Assembly (NCBI GenBank): GCA_963734625.1
Contig: CAVTHW010000009.1
Coordinates: 1 to 64,000, forward strand
DNA from: CAVTHW01 sp963734625
Lineage (GTDB): Bacteria; Acidobacteriota; Terriglobia; Bryobacterales; Bryobacteraceae
Length of the DNA stretch: 64,000 nt
Reading direction: 5' to 3'
Part shown: one piece after another, positions 1-8,462 of the stretch
Position numbering within the stretch: the stretch's first letter is position 1
Layout of the letters: the number at the start of each line of letters is the position of its first letter
The notes under the pieces: generated by a model
What the model was told of the DNA's origin: nothing
Database searches by the model: none
What the model saw: the letters and a program-made list of their open reading frames with translations, nothing else
Made by a program: the position numbers and the translations under genes

Positions 1-64
1 AGAGTCGAGGATGGGCGCGGGTACTGACGCCGAAGCGCCGCCCCGTTTCCCATCCCCGCTCATC

Positions 65-98
65 AAACCGGACGTGCCCATTTCGAGCATCCGGCTTT
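65..98 (-). ncRNA. Group II intron domain V hairpin
   Basis: Read on the minus strand this is a 34-nt hairpin with the AGCCGGATGC 5' arm, a GAAA tetraloop and a GCACGTCCGGTT 3' arm. It has the two-stem, 2-nt-bulge layout and AGC triad expected of group II domain V, the catalytic metal-binding element. It looks intact although the intron's protein is not, so the RNA might still be spliced or mobilised by a maturase supplied in trans. That last point is inference. Confidence 0.85.
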
Positions 99-120
99 CC
101 GACTGGCTTCATCGCAGAGC

Positions 121-1439
121 TCACGTACGAGGCCCCAGGTGAACCCGGCGCCGGAAAACGCCCAGCTCGCCGTAACACCCGTTCCGTCGGGAAGCGATTG
201 GTGCCGCGACGCGACACCTTGTGGCGCCGTCCTCAGGAAGTGCCGCACGCGTTCATACACGTACTAGTCGACCGCCCGATACGCCTTCGGCCGCGTCCCG
301 TAGCTGAAGTAATGCCGACCAGCCTCGCAACATCCGATTCAGCCGGTCCCGCACCTCCGCCCAGGGCGCGACGTTACGCGGCCCCAGGAGGTCTCCCACC
401 TTCTGCTTGAACCGCGCCACGCTCTTCTTCGACGGACTGTATCCCAAATACCCTCCGCCTCCTTGCGATAGCGATGCGCGCCCGAATGTGTACCCCAGAA
501 AATCGAAGCTCTCCCGTCGGGCATTCCGGATGCTCGTCTTCTTCTCGTTCAGAGTCAGTCCAAGCCGCCCAGCACCTCCCGCGTCCATTCCAGTGCCTCC
601 TTGCCGCTCCGCGACTCAGGATCACGAAATCGTCCGCGTAGTTCACGATCTGCGCCCTGAAATTGCTCCCCCCGTTTGGTGTTCCGCCAGCCCTTCAACA
701 TACGGTTCATGTACAGGTTGGCGAGCAGTGGGCTGATCACTCCGCCTTGCGGAGTACCACGATCATTGTCCTTCCCGCCCGTCAACCGCCGTTTCCCGTT
801 CTCATCCCGCTCCTCGACCGGAACTTTCAGCCACATCTTGATCAGATGCAGCACCTGCCGATCGACGATTCTCCGAGCCACGCACTGCATCAGTTCGGAG
901 TGCGGAATGGTGTCAAAGTACTTGGACAGATCGGCGTCAACCACATCCGTATAGCCTTCGCGAAGCAGCTCATGCACTTCCCGGATCGCATCCTGCGCGC
1001 TTCGTTTCGGTCGGTAGCCGTAGGCACTCGGCTCCAGATCCGCCTCGAAGATCGGCTCCAGCACCAGCTTGGCGGCGGTTTGCGCCACTCGGTCCCGTAT
1101 CGTCGGAATACCGAGCGGCCTCTCGCCGCCACCGGGCTTCGGGATCATCACCCGCCGCACCGGTTGTGGTTGGTACGTCTTGTTGCGCAGTTCCTTCCCG
1201 AGGCCGTTCAACCACTCTGCCAGCCCTCGCGACTCGATCTCCTCGAAGCTCTCCCCATCCACGCCCGGCGCGCCCTGGTTGGACTTCGCCAGTGCGTAGG
1301 CATGGCTCAGAATGTCTTCCCGGTAGATCTTGTCGTAGAGCTGATAGAAGCGGAATCCCGGCTCGTTCTTCGCCTTTCGATACAGCTTGATCTGAAGTTC
1401 CCGAATCTTACTGGTGTTGCCAGACTCATCGTCAATCAC
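121..1439 (-). pseudogene. ltrA: Group II intron reverse transcriptase/maturase, multiply frameshifted
   Basis: The first two thirds read continuously from a probable GTG start at 1439: a SGNTSKIRELQ N-terminus, then RT blocks with GAPGVDG, IPKPGGGERPLGIPTIRDR, DLSKYFDTIPH and TPQGGVISPLLANLYMN. The catalytic YADD (NYADDFVILSRG) is in a second frame near 620-650. RLGLTLNEKKT and LGYTFG are in a third frame, and YERVRHFLR and YGELGVFRRRVHLGPRT in further shifts ending at TGA 121-123. At least four one-base indels are needed. One is an extra T near 661-664, immediately before the YADD block. The intact protein would be about 440 residues, normal for the family. Either it is dead or several sequencing indels are present. 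Confidence 0.85.
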
Positions 1440-1915
1440 CTCCCTTTCCCTCTTCACAAGCACACCAGAAGCAAGGGCCCTTCCCTCCGCCGGCGTTACC
1501 CGGCTTCGTCGGTACCTCTGGCCCTCTCCGACTCCCAGCTGGCCGCCTCCCTCTCGACGGCGTCGGAGTCGCGACCTCCCGCCAGTCCCGGGCCTCCCCC
1601 ACTGACGTAGACCACCTTCCTTGCATGCCGTGCTCACTACCCCGGTGGACCGGCCAGGTGCTCGTCGGTTTCTTCCTGGACCGCGCGGCCTTCCCCGCAA
1701 CAGGCGGGTCGGCATCCACATCTTCACTTTCGAGGCCTGCTCAAGCTTTACACGCGTTACGGCCTGCCAGGTTGCTCACCCACCTTACGTGGACTTTGTC
1801 GCGAGGCTCCGCCCCGGCCGGTTTCCCGACCGGACGCTCGCCAGCTACAAAGCCATACCAATAACTCTTTGAGTGGGTCCTTCCCCCACTGGTGATCTAC
1901 GCCGTTGGGGCGCAC

Positions 1916-2285
1916 TGTCCGGAAATGGGACTAGGTTCCTTTGGTATCCCGGGGTTTTCAAGCAGCCGGTGATTGTAGGGAACTCGGCCGGCCGGCGAAG
2001 ACCAACAACAATTGCGGGACGAAGCCACAACCGAGGTGCGGTTCCGAAGAAGGGGTATGGCGACGGAGAGGTGGTCGGATGTCAGCGAGCAGTGCGGCGC
2101 GGCAACGGGCATAGAGACACTCCTCGCCCTATGCATACCACGGGGGCAGCGGGATCAAGCGGGTTGATTGGCGCAACTGGTTGATGGGGAGGGAGAAGTT
2201 TTCGAAGGGCGGAGGTGATCGTATGAGGGCGCTGCGGCGGGCGGGGTAAAATCCCTGCCAGGCGTTGGGAGGCGCCGCTGCAGCG
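1916..2285. other. Intergenic, exon side of the intron to IS110 remnant
   Basis: No open frame here has family features. A GGGAGG purine tract around 2267-2273 can serve as ribosome binding site for the IS110 transposase. No promoter, terminator or terminal repeat could be assigned with confidence. Confidence 0.4.
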
Positions 2286-2996
2286 ATGAAGAAGTATATC
2301 GGGTGCGACATGCACAAGAAGTTCTCCGTGTACGTCAGCATGGACGAACGCGGGCGGGTGGAAGCTCCGGTCAAGGTCGCCAACGATTCCTTGGAATTGC
2401 AGGCGTACCTGCACAGTCTGGCCACCGGCACGCCCGTGGCGGTGGAGGCCAGCGGTGGCTGGTATCGGTTCGTGGACACCCTGGAGGAAGCGGGATTGGA
2501 CGTGCGGCTGGTGCATCCGCTGGCAGCCAAGAAGCGGATGGCGGGACGCAACAAGGCGGACACGATCGACGCGACCGGCCTGGCGATGCTGTTGCGCAAC
2601 GGGACGTTGCCGGAGGTGTGGATCCCGCCCGCCGCGCTGCGCGATCTACGTGGACTGCTGCGGACGCGACTGGCCCTGCGGCGGCACACCACGATGTTGA
2701 AGAACCGCATCCACGGGGCGATTCGCCGTTACGGACAGTACGAGGCGGGAGAACCACGAGATCTGTTTGCCGGCAAGGGGCGGGTGCAGTTGTCGGTGTA
2801 CGTGGGCGCGCTGCCGCCGGAGACGCGGCTGGCGACGCGTCCGTGCAATTCGGATTGCGGGGGCTGGGGCGATTGTGGGGACCGGTCCTTCAATGACGGG
2901 GACGTCACTCAGGTGAACTCCAAGACGGCCATATGGGGACCACTTGTCCGACAAGGCGACTACTGGGCCGCATGGCACAGCAACAGACACATTTAG
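2286..2996 (+). pseudogene. IS110-family transposase, C-terminally truncated
   Basis: The N-terminal RuvC-like DEDD domain is present: GCDMHKKFS (first Asp), AVEASGGWY (Glu) and NKADTIDATGLA (Asp pair), followed by the helical linker with LRDLRGLLRTRLALRRH and LKNRIHGAIRRYG. Homology fades after about residue 190. The C-terminal Transposase_20 domain (helix-hairpin-helix plus catalytic Ser) is missing and replaced by unrelated sequence to the stop at 2996. IS110 proteins are usually 320-400 residues; this one is 236. I use ATG 2286 because a GGGAGG tract lies upstream and MKKYIGCD is the typical beginning. It probably cannot transpose. Confidence 0.85.
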
Positions 2997-3007
2997 GACA
3001 GTGGTCC
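2937..3007. repeat. Short inverted repeat at the end of the IS110 remnant
   Basis: GGACCACTTGTCC at 2937-2949 faces GGACAGTGGTCC at 2996-3007, which is nearly its reverse complement. The right arm overlaps the end of the truncated transposase frame. It could be a scar or a weak terminator stem without a T-tract; the 46-nt gap makes a terminator unlikely. Confidence 0.4.
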
Positions 3008-3089
3008 TACAATCGGCATAGCTGCTCCGCGTAGTGCATCCCTGATCGGTCTGCGGGTCCGGTATCTCTATTGAGCTATCCTCACGATT

Positions 3090-3770
3090 ATGGAATCTGA
3101 TCGGGTGCTGGCGCTTTTTAAGTTTGGAGCGCGCGAGCACATGCTTCAGTTCGTGGGAGAAGGTCTTCTTTACATGAACGCTTTGGCGTACTTCACAACA
3201 CTGGAGGCTCAGTCGGTACGCCGCGACCCCGACGAAGGTGCGGCCCATGTGCTGCACCATGAGGGCGTCCGGATTGGATTCAAGGAGAAGGTTGAGGATA
3301 CGTACAAGTCGATCGGACCGCTTGCCGGTCCTCTGCGATTCCGTGGTGCCGAATCGTTGAGACCGAACGTCTTCTGCATGTATGGCCTCCGAGCCAGCAC
3401 CGCGTTCTCACTTGTAGATCCGCGAAACTTCGCCTTCGGTGACACGTTCGTTCTTCTCAAGGACGGTGACGAATTTCTTGCTCGGGCGAGAAGGGCGGCG
3501 CTGAACAGCGGTCATACGATGGAGTGCCGCGCGGTCGAGTACGTTGACGAGGCGTATAGCGGACCGATGGGTCCGTTCAGGAAATACGCAACGTTTTCTT
3601 ACCAGAGCGAGGTTCGTCTGGCCCTACTGCCGGGGACCGGGGCACCCTACAGGCTACGACTCGGAAGTCTCTCGGACATTGTCGCTCTCACAGGCACATT
3701 GGCCGACGTAAACCGTCACATAAGAGTCTTCGGCGTATCAAATGAGAATCCGCTGCCCCAAGAGGGCTAG
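3090..3770 (+). CDS. Hypothetical protein (226 aa)
   Basis: A complete frame encoding a soluble protein with no signal peptide or membrane segment. It opens with LALFKFGAREHMLQFVGEG and LLYMNALAYF, then has GDTFVLLKDGDEFLARA, VEYVDEAYSG and FRKYATFSYQSEVR. The pattern (short strands followed by a charged FSYQSEVR segment) recurs in bacterial hypothetical proteins of the accessory genome, but I do not recognise a named domain and assign no function. No strong ribosome binding site precedes the ATG. It stands alone between the IS110 remnant and the tyrosine-recombinase element, both mobile, so it is likely cargo. Confidence 0.65.
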   Translation: MESDRVLALFKFGAREHMLQFVGEGLLYMNALAYFTTLEAQSVRRDPDEGAAHVLHHEGVRIGFKEKVEDTYKSIGPLAGPLRFRGAESLRPNVFCMYGLRASTAFSLVDPRNFAFGDTFVLLKDGDEFLARARRAALNSGHTMECRAVEYVDEAYSGPMGPFRKYATFSYQSEVRLALLPGTGAPYRLRLGSLSDIVALTGTLADVNRHIRVFGVSNENPLPQEG

Positions 3771-3860
3771 CTGACTGTTCCCACGACAGCACGCCGTTCG
3801 TCACTGACAGCGGGCCCTCCAGCACAGGTCGGCTTTGATCCACATGTCCGTAGAACGCCC

Positions 3861-3891
3861 TTATCCGGCCAATCTCTGCCCGTTATCCGGC
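3861..3891. repeat. Putative recombinase-site repeats, recombinase-2 end
   Basis: TTATCCGGCCAAT (3861-3873) is followed 22 nt on by a shorter TTATCCGGC (3883-3891) that overlaps the stop codon of the second recombinase. Related sequences occur at the other end of the four-gene module (7672-7742), one in inverted orientation. This placement is expected for terminal or crossover sites of a tyrosine-recombinase element. The role is inferred from position and similarity only. Confidence 0.5.
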
Positions 3892-5022
3892 GGGGTTGAG
3901 TTTGCGGGTTTCGGAGAGGATCTTGGTCAGCCGATTGGAGAGCTGATCGAGACGATGTCGGGGAGGGCCGTCCGGCAGCGAGCGACGGAACATCTCGATA
4001 GCGTGTTGAGCGAAGAGTAGGGAGTCGACAACACCTTCCAAACCGGCGCGAGGGGAAATGATTGGCGCTTTCGGCTGTGGCGCCAGATGCCGGGGGTGAG
4101 AGCGGGCCAGGTGGAACTCACGTTGCAGGTCGTCGCCGGCGACCAGGACGTACTTCATCGTCATCTCCGCCTTGACGTGGCCGAGTAGCGTCATCAGCGC
4201 AGGCAGGCTTACGCCGGCGCGAACCATTTCACTGGCATATGTGTGTCTAAGCTGGTGCGGAACGATGCGAGTGGAAATGCCGACGGCAGCCGCGACATCG
4301 GACAGGTAGGGGCGCAGTCGTTTCATCAGGGTCTGCTTGCCGCTGTGGCGTGCCAGCAGCCGGCCGTCAGGGAGTGGGTCGAAAGAGCGGAAGAAGCGTA
4401 AGCGTTGGACGAGTTCACATACAAACGAGTCTACCGGGACCATTCGTTCCGTCTTCAGCTTGCCGAGAGGCACATGAATCGCCCAACGATCCGGGCCCAC
4501 ATTGTGGAGGCAATCGTAGGAAAGGTCGGCGCATTCGCCGATGCGCATGCCGGTATGGCGCAGTAGCAGGAACACGTTGGCCGGCAGATCATTGCGGCGC
4601 AGTAACTCCTGCTGGATTAATCGATCCTGCTCTGCCGTCAGCGGGCGGGGCAGACGTTGTGGAATGCGCGGAATGTCCTCGCGACGGATCAGATGAGCCA
4701 GATCGGGAAGCTGTGCAGTCCAGGCAAGCTCCTGCAGAATGGACCGCAGAAACAGTAAGCGACAGACGTAGACGGCCGGCGCCAAGGGCGGGGTGTGTGA
4801 GCGCAGATTGGCAAACCAGCCGAGGATGTGCGGATCACGGCGCAGCTGATTTAACGAACAAACGGCAGGATAATCTTCGCCGAGATAGATCAGGAAGTGG
4901 CGCGCCGCGCCACGATACTGACGGGCTGAGTCTGGAGCGAGGGCGGCAGTGAGGGACTCGATGGCTCGCTGGAACTGGTGAGCCAATGGATGTTCCAGCG
5001 GAGCATAGCGGGAGAGCCTCAC
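3883..5022 (-). CDS. Tyrosine-type recombinase/integrase (second of tandem pair)
   Basis: The GTG start at 5022-5020 overlaps the TGA of the upstream recombinase once that gene's frameshift is corrected; the product is about 379 residues. The N-terminal SAM-like core-binding region (SARQYRGAARHFLIYLGED) is followed by the catalytic domain: RHTGMRIGE (first Arg), a beta-hairpin Lys region (KLKTERMVPV), HQLRHTYASEMVRAG (H-x-x-R), LLGHVKAEMTMKYV (final His and nucleophile Tyr). All catalytic residues are present, so it should be active. A C-terminal tail of about 90 residues after the Tyr is unusually long. The apparent 728-residue fusion with the upstream gene is a frameshift artefact. Confidence 0.82.
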   Translation of the reverse strand: MRLSRYAPLEHPLAHQFQRAIESLTAALAPDSARQYRGAARHFLIYLGEDYPAVCSLNQLRRDPHILGWFANLRSHTPPLAPAVYVCRLLFLRSILQELAWTAQLPDLAHLIRREDIPRIPQRLPRPLTAEQDRLIQQELLRRNDLPANVFLLLRHTGMRIGECADLSYDCLHNVGPDRWAIHVPLGKLKTERMVPVDSFVCELVQRLRFFRSFDPLPDGRLLARHSGKQTLMKRLRPYLSDVAAAVGISTRIVPHQLRHTYASEMVRAGVSLPALMTLLGHVKAEMTMKYVLVAGDDLQREFHLARSHPRHLAPQPKAPIISPRAGLEGVVDSLLFAQHAIEMFRRSLPDGPPRHRLDQLSNRLTKILSETRKLNPAG

Positions 5023-6069
5023 GACAGCGTTCCTGGCACGGGCCTGATGTGCTGCGACACGGCTCGCGCATACTGCTGATAGACCTCGAGAGGAGTGACC
5101 TGCACATAGACCATCGTTGTCTGGATTTGCGCGTGTCCCATCAACTGCATGAGGGCCGGGCAGGCTGACTCCGGCGCGCACCATATCTGAGGCAAAGGTG
5201 TGGCGGAACCGATGGGGGTTGGCTATCTTTACGCCGGTGGTCCGACGATGATATCGAAACAGTGAGCGCAACCCCGCGGGAGTCATCCGCGCGCCGCGGG
5301 CGGGTCCCTTGAGAGAAACAAACAGAGTGTTGGTGGAAGTCTGTGGCCGCTCCAGCCGCAGATAGTGGTCAAGGAGTTGGTTCGCTTCCGGAGCCAGCGG
5401 CAGGAACCGGGTCTTGTTGCCTTTGCCGCGCACGCGGATCTGCGCTTCGGACAGGAGAAGATCGTCGCGACTCAGATCCAGGACTTCCTGCGACCGGAGT
5501 CCCTGCAGCAGCATCAATCCCACGATGGCCAAGTCTCGTGAGTTCCGAAAGCTGGACCAAAATCGCGCCACCTCGTCCACGGACAAGGGCACGATGGTTC
5601 GTTTGGGAGTCTTTACTCGCAACCGGCTCAAGGCGGGCCGTGGTTTGCCGATACCCATGGGTGCTCGCTGCCAGTAGTTCGTCTGTAACGCCGGAGCCGC
5701 CTGGTGGGGCGCGTGAGGAAAGGTGATACGCAAGGCACGATCAACGATGGCAACGCGCTGATTGATGGTGGCGCCGGTCAACTCGCGTTCCTGACCGGAC
5801 TGGAATCGCACATAGTCCAGCAGTGTCGTTTCGGTGAGGGCATCTTTGGCGACCACGTCAGTGTGGTGAACACCCTCCCACCACCGGAGAAAGTGCAACA
5901 ACTCGTGCGCATATGTTCGCAGGGTGGTGTCGGCCAGGCGGCGGAGCATTTCGTAGTCGAGGTACTGGTTGATCCAGTCAATCTCACGGCCGGTGGCCTG
6001 GTCGACAATGCGATACGGGCATCGCACATGGTTGTTGGAAGGCTTGTGAACCACGCGGAAGGTCATCAT
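5019..6069 (-). pseudogene. Tyrosine-type recombinase/integrase (first of pair), one-base frameshift
   Basis: It starts ATGATG at 6069, overlapping the primase-like gene's TGA. It reads through the core-binding domain (MLRRLADTTLRTYAHELLHF) and catalytic residues LLQGLRSQE (Arg), RGKGNKTRFLPL (Lys) and PHRFRHTFASDMVRAGVSLP. An extra base in the GGG at about 5158-5160 then shifts the frame. In the corrected frame the sequence continues ALMQLMGHAQIQTTMVYVQV, restoring the final His and Tyr nucleophile, and stops at 5021-5019 (about 349 residues). In the frame as given, the Tyr is lost and translation runs into the second recombinase. A recent mutation or a sequencing indel are both possible. 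Confidence 0.8.
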
Positions 6070-7034
6070 CGCGCCGCCTCCAGCAGCGACTGAAACTGGC
6101 GAGCATTACCGTCCTGGACGAGGAAGCTGTTCGGATCATGGCCGTCGGGCAGCGCCACTGTGCGCACGTTTACGCCTTGCTCGCCGAGTCGGCAGACAAG
6201 TGATTGAGCCGCCTGCTGACCACTGCCGTTCCCATCGGCATCAAAAGCCAGATAGACGGTTCGCGCGCCGTCGCAGAGTTGGCGGAACTGGCGCGCATTG
6301 AGATTGGCGCCCATCGAGCAGGTAACGTTGTGGAAACCGGCCTGCCACAATGCAGCGTAGTCGAACAGCCCCTCGACGAGAATCACTTCCGGATGCCGCC
6401 GGGCGTCCTCCCATGCATACAGACCGCCCTTGGCTCCCGGCAAAAAACGATGGGGCGGCGCTGCAGCCGATAGGCTGCGGCCATAGAGGTTTTCTTCGAG
6501 CGGAAAGACAATGCGATGCGTGTAGCCGTCGTAGCCGGCGGCAGTAACCAGGCCGGCTTGACGGAGAGACTGAAGGGAGTAGCCCAACTGCGTCAGCCAA
6601 CCACGCAGGCAGCCTCCGGGCGCGTAGCCGATCCGCATGTGCTCGATCAGTTCCGGCGAGCGGACTCCGCGCTGATCCAGATAGGCAACCGCCTCGCTGT
6701 GGCGGTGCAACTGCATGCGATAGAATTCTGCGACTTCGTGCAGCAACGGCGCCAAACCGCGCCACTGGTGGAGGAGTGCCAGCGCTTGTGGGAACTTCAC
6801 CTGGTGATAAAGTTCGGCGAAACGAATCACGTCGCCGCCGCGACCGCAGCCGTAACAGTAGAACAGGCTCTTATGCGGATCCACCAGAAAGCTTGGTTTT
6901 TGATCGGCGTGTAGCGGACACAGTCCCATTAATCGGCCGCGGCTGAGTTGTCGGGCCGGTTGCCAATCATGAGCCTGCAGATAGTCCAGCAGTGGAATCT
7001 GCTGTTTCAACTCGTCGAGAGCTTGACGACTCAT
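6066..7034 (-). CDS. CHC2 zinc-finger and Toprim domain protein (DnaG-primase-like)
   Basis: ATG at 7034 overlaps the DUF6431 stop by 4 nt, giving 322 residues. Residues 10-90 hold a CHC2-type zinc finger (CPLHADQKPSF ... LFYCYGCGRGGDVIRFAE), the template-binding module of DnaG. Residues 95-185 resemble a reduced primase catalytic core. Residues about 205-300 form a Toprim domain with EVILVEGLFDY (catalytic Glu) and FDADGNGSGQQAA (DxD). DnaG is about 600 residues; this protein lacks the helicase-binding C-terminus, as phage- and plasmid-type primases do. It may prime DNA synthesis on a single-stranded or circular intermediate of the element; that function is inference. Confidence 0.8.
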   Translation of the reverse strand: MSRQALDELKQQIPLLDYLQAHDWQPARQLSRGRLMGLCPLHADQKPSFLVDPHKSLFYCYGCGRGGDVIRFAELYHQVKFPQALALLHQWRGLAPLLHEVAEFYRMQLHRHSEAVAYLDQRGVRSPELIEHMRIGYAPGGCLRGWLTQLGYSLQSLRQAGLVTAAGYDGYTHRIVFPLEENLYGRSLSAAAPPHRFLPGAKGGLYAWEDARRHPEVILVEGLFDYAALWQAGFHNVTCSMGANLNARQFRQLCDGARTVYLAFDADGNGSGQQAAQSLVCRLGEQGVNVRTVALPDGHDPNSFLVQDGNARQFQSLLEAAR

Positions 7035-7570
7035 GGACTTCTTGCCTCGATCGGCAGAATACGGCAGAGCGCGCCCAGATCCCAGGCGACGATGGTGGGT
7101 GTCTGCAGAAAGTGGCGGTCTTTGACTCCGATCTTGATCCAGCACCACACGCTGATCAGTCGCCGTTGAGCCCACCGTCGCACGGTTGAGGGATCGGGCA
7201 AGCGTGTTGAATCCTTGCAGTGCGGTGCAGCTTGCTCGGTAGAATCGCCGGCGGCGATCCGCTCGCAAGACTGCTGCCGGCAGTGAAGGCTGTAGTGCCC
7301 AGATGGAGCCAGCCAGTCGGGCAAAATCGTGAAGGTCTTCCCGCACGGCTCGCAGATTCCGCGTCGCACCCAGATGCATTCGTGCTGGTCATCGTGGCAC
7401 TGCCGTCGGCGCCGTCCATGGCCAATGATCGTGTCGTCGTGGCAAACTGGACAACGCCGCGGCAGGCAGTGCAGCGGAATCACCCCGGCTCGATGTTGTC
7501 TTCTGCTTCTGGCAGTGCGATAAAAAGAATCACGGCTGGCGTGAAGGCCGCCGCTGACCGTCCCTGCCAA
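7031..7570 (-). CDS. DUF6431-like zinc-binding protein
   Basis: The core VIPLHCLPRRCPVCHDD, GHGRRRRQCHDD, WVRRGICEPCGKTFTILPDW and PSGHYSLHCR has two CxxC knuckles and matches the DUF6431 pattern as I remember it: short zinc-ribbon proteins seen beside transposition genes. PDPSTVRRWAQRRL near residue 130 looks like a helix-turn-helix. The start is uncertain: the frame opens with TTG at 7570, but GTG 7483 directly before VIPLHC is equally likely. The stop overlaps the ATG of the primase-like gene. A DNA-binding or accessory role in recombination fits the context but is not shown by sequence alone. Confidence 0.68.
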   Translation of the reverse strand: MAGTVSGGLHASRDSFYRTARSRRQHRAGVIPLHCLPRRCPVCHDDTIIGHGRRRRQCHDDQHECIWVRRGICEPCGKTFTILPDWLAPSGHYSLHCRQQSCERIAAGDSTEQAAPHCKDSTRLPDPSTVRRWAQRRLISVWCWIKIGVKDRHFLQTPTIVAWDLGALCRILPIEARSP

Positions 7571-7671
7571 GTTTCGATCTGAGGACCGGCCTTCACCCTC
7601 CCGGTAAAGTCAGTCTCGAACGAAAAAAGAATACTGCTTTCCGTTGCTCGCCGCGAGCCCTCACTCACGAC

Positions 7672-7742
7672 ATTGGCCGGTTATTTTGCCCATTCCGTCG
7701 AAGTCGAGCGAGAAGTCCGCGAAGTCCTTTTATACCGGCCAA
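7672..7742. repeat. Putative recombinase-site repeats, DUF6431 end
   Basis: ATTGGCCGGTTAT (7672-7684, the reverse complement of ATAACCGGCCAAT) and TTATACCGGCCAA (7730-7742) form an inverted pair 45 nt apart. The first matches TTATCCGGCCAAT at 3861 at 11 of 13 positions on the opposite strand. They lie about 100 nt upstream of the first gene of the element, so they may also overlap its promoter. Confidence 0.5.
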
Positions 7743-8462
7743 CCGCCCTCGTACGCGCTGCTCCGATCCTTGGCTGGCCCTGCCGTAGGCCCGGACAATT
7801 CCAGGGGTCGGAAATATCCCCCCTACCCCATGTACCCTTTTTTCACTCTCGTTAAGGATGAATAGACGGTGAAAAGAGGGGCCAGCGGCAGGCAGAGCGA
7901 ACTAAATTGAACTATTCCGCATTGTTTTGAGCCGATTAACACTCTCTCGGCTGGCCTCGATGCCAACGCTTCCCAGCCCACGCCTCTTGATGCTGGTCCT
8001 GGCCACAGAATGACCCGTAGGAGAGTGATGCTTTGTGATGGCAGGTGCGAGAGGGCGGGGGATTTGCTGCCGCCGATCACCTTCTGCAATTCCGAGTCGG
8101 GATTCAGGTCCGGCTGCCAGCAAAGCGCAACAATCGGCTCATTACAGTGTCCGCGAGTCTAAGCGCAATTCGGAGGTTGCAGCATGACAAGACAATTCAT
8201 CACGAAATCGCGCCACATAACCAAGCGCATTGACCATTGCATCGTCTTGCATAGCGCTCCCCATTGCACGCCAATGGAAGATGAGCGTCAACTACATGGA
8301 CCACCATTTGCGGCGTTCGTTGGGCAAAGGCAATTAAGGGGAGATCATCAGGAATCGAAAAGGGTCCAGGAGCTTAGCCATCAGATGGATCCATTATCCA
8401 ACGGCCGGCGAGTTGAACTGGCCCGGAATCAGGCGGATCCAATTTCCGGGCCATACGGGGTC
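7743..8462. other. About 720 bp without a recognisable gene
   Basis: Short open frames on both strands here have no conserved motifs, no good ribosome binding sites and atypical residue composition. GC is lower and less codon-periodic than in the neighbouring esterase. It reads as decayed accessory DNA between the mobile element and the esterase gene. Nothing specific could be assigned. Confidence 0.5.

Larger units (their letters stand above)
1..1915 (-). mobile_element. Group II intron (nearly complete, maturase broken)
   Basis: On the minus strand the segment opens with GTGCGCC at 1915-1909, the classic 5' end of bacterial group II introns. It carries the maturase remnant in the middle, and ends with a recognisable domain V (65-98) followed by a domain VI-like hairpin (about 1-64, GGGGATGGG pairing with CCCATCC). 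The last bases, CTCGACTCT, resemble the usual 3' end, so the 3' splice site is at or just beyond the window edge. The size of about 1.9 kb fits a one-ORF intron. No gene is visible at the 5' exon junction. RNA ends and order are seen directly; the exact 5' boundary is inferred from the consensus. Confidence 0.82.
3861..7742 (-). mobile_element. Four-gene element: DUF6431, primase-like, two tyrosine recombinases
   Basis: Four minus-strand genes (7570 down to 3883) have 4-nt stop/start overlaps at 7031-7034 and 6066-6069 and, once the frameshift is corrected, 5019-5022. They encode a zinc-binding DUF6431 protein, a CHC2 zinc-finger/Toprim protein and two tyrosine recombinases. Related TTATCCGGCCAAT-like sequences lie at both ends. 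The layout is reminiscent of Tn554-like and recombinase-in-trio elements that use several tyrosine recombinases, but those lack a primase-type protein. Ends and mobility are inferred; no target duplication could be identified. Confidence 0.6.

Noticed and set aside
1621..1872. Plus-strand frames over the intron 5' region
   Set aside because: They overlap structured intron RNA and show no homology that I can recognise.
3883..6069. A single 728-residue double-domain integrase
   Set aside because: Correcting one base yields two complete recombinases with an overlapping stop/start, the usual tandem arrangement.
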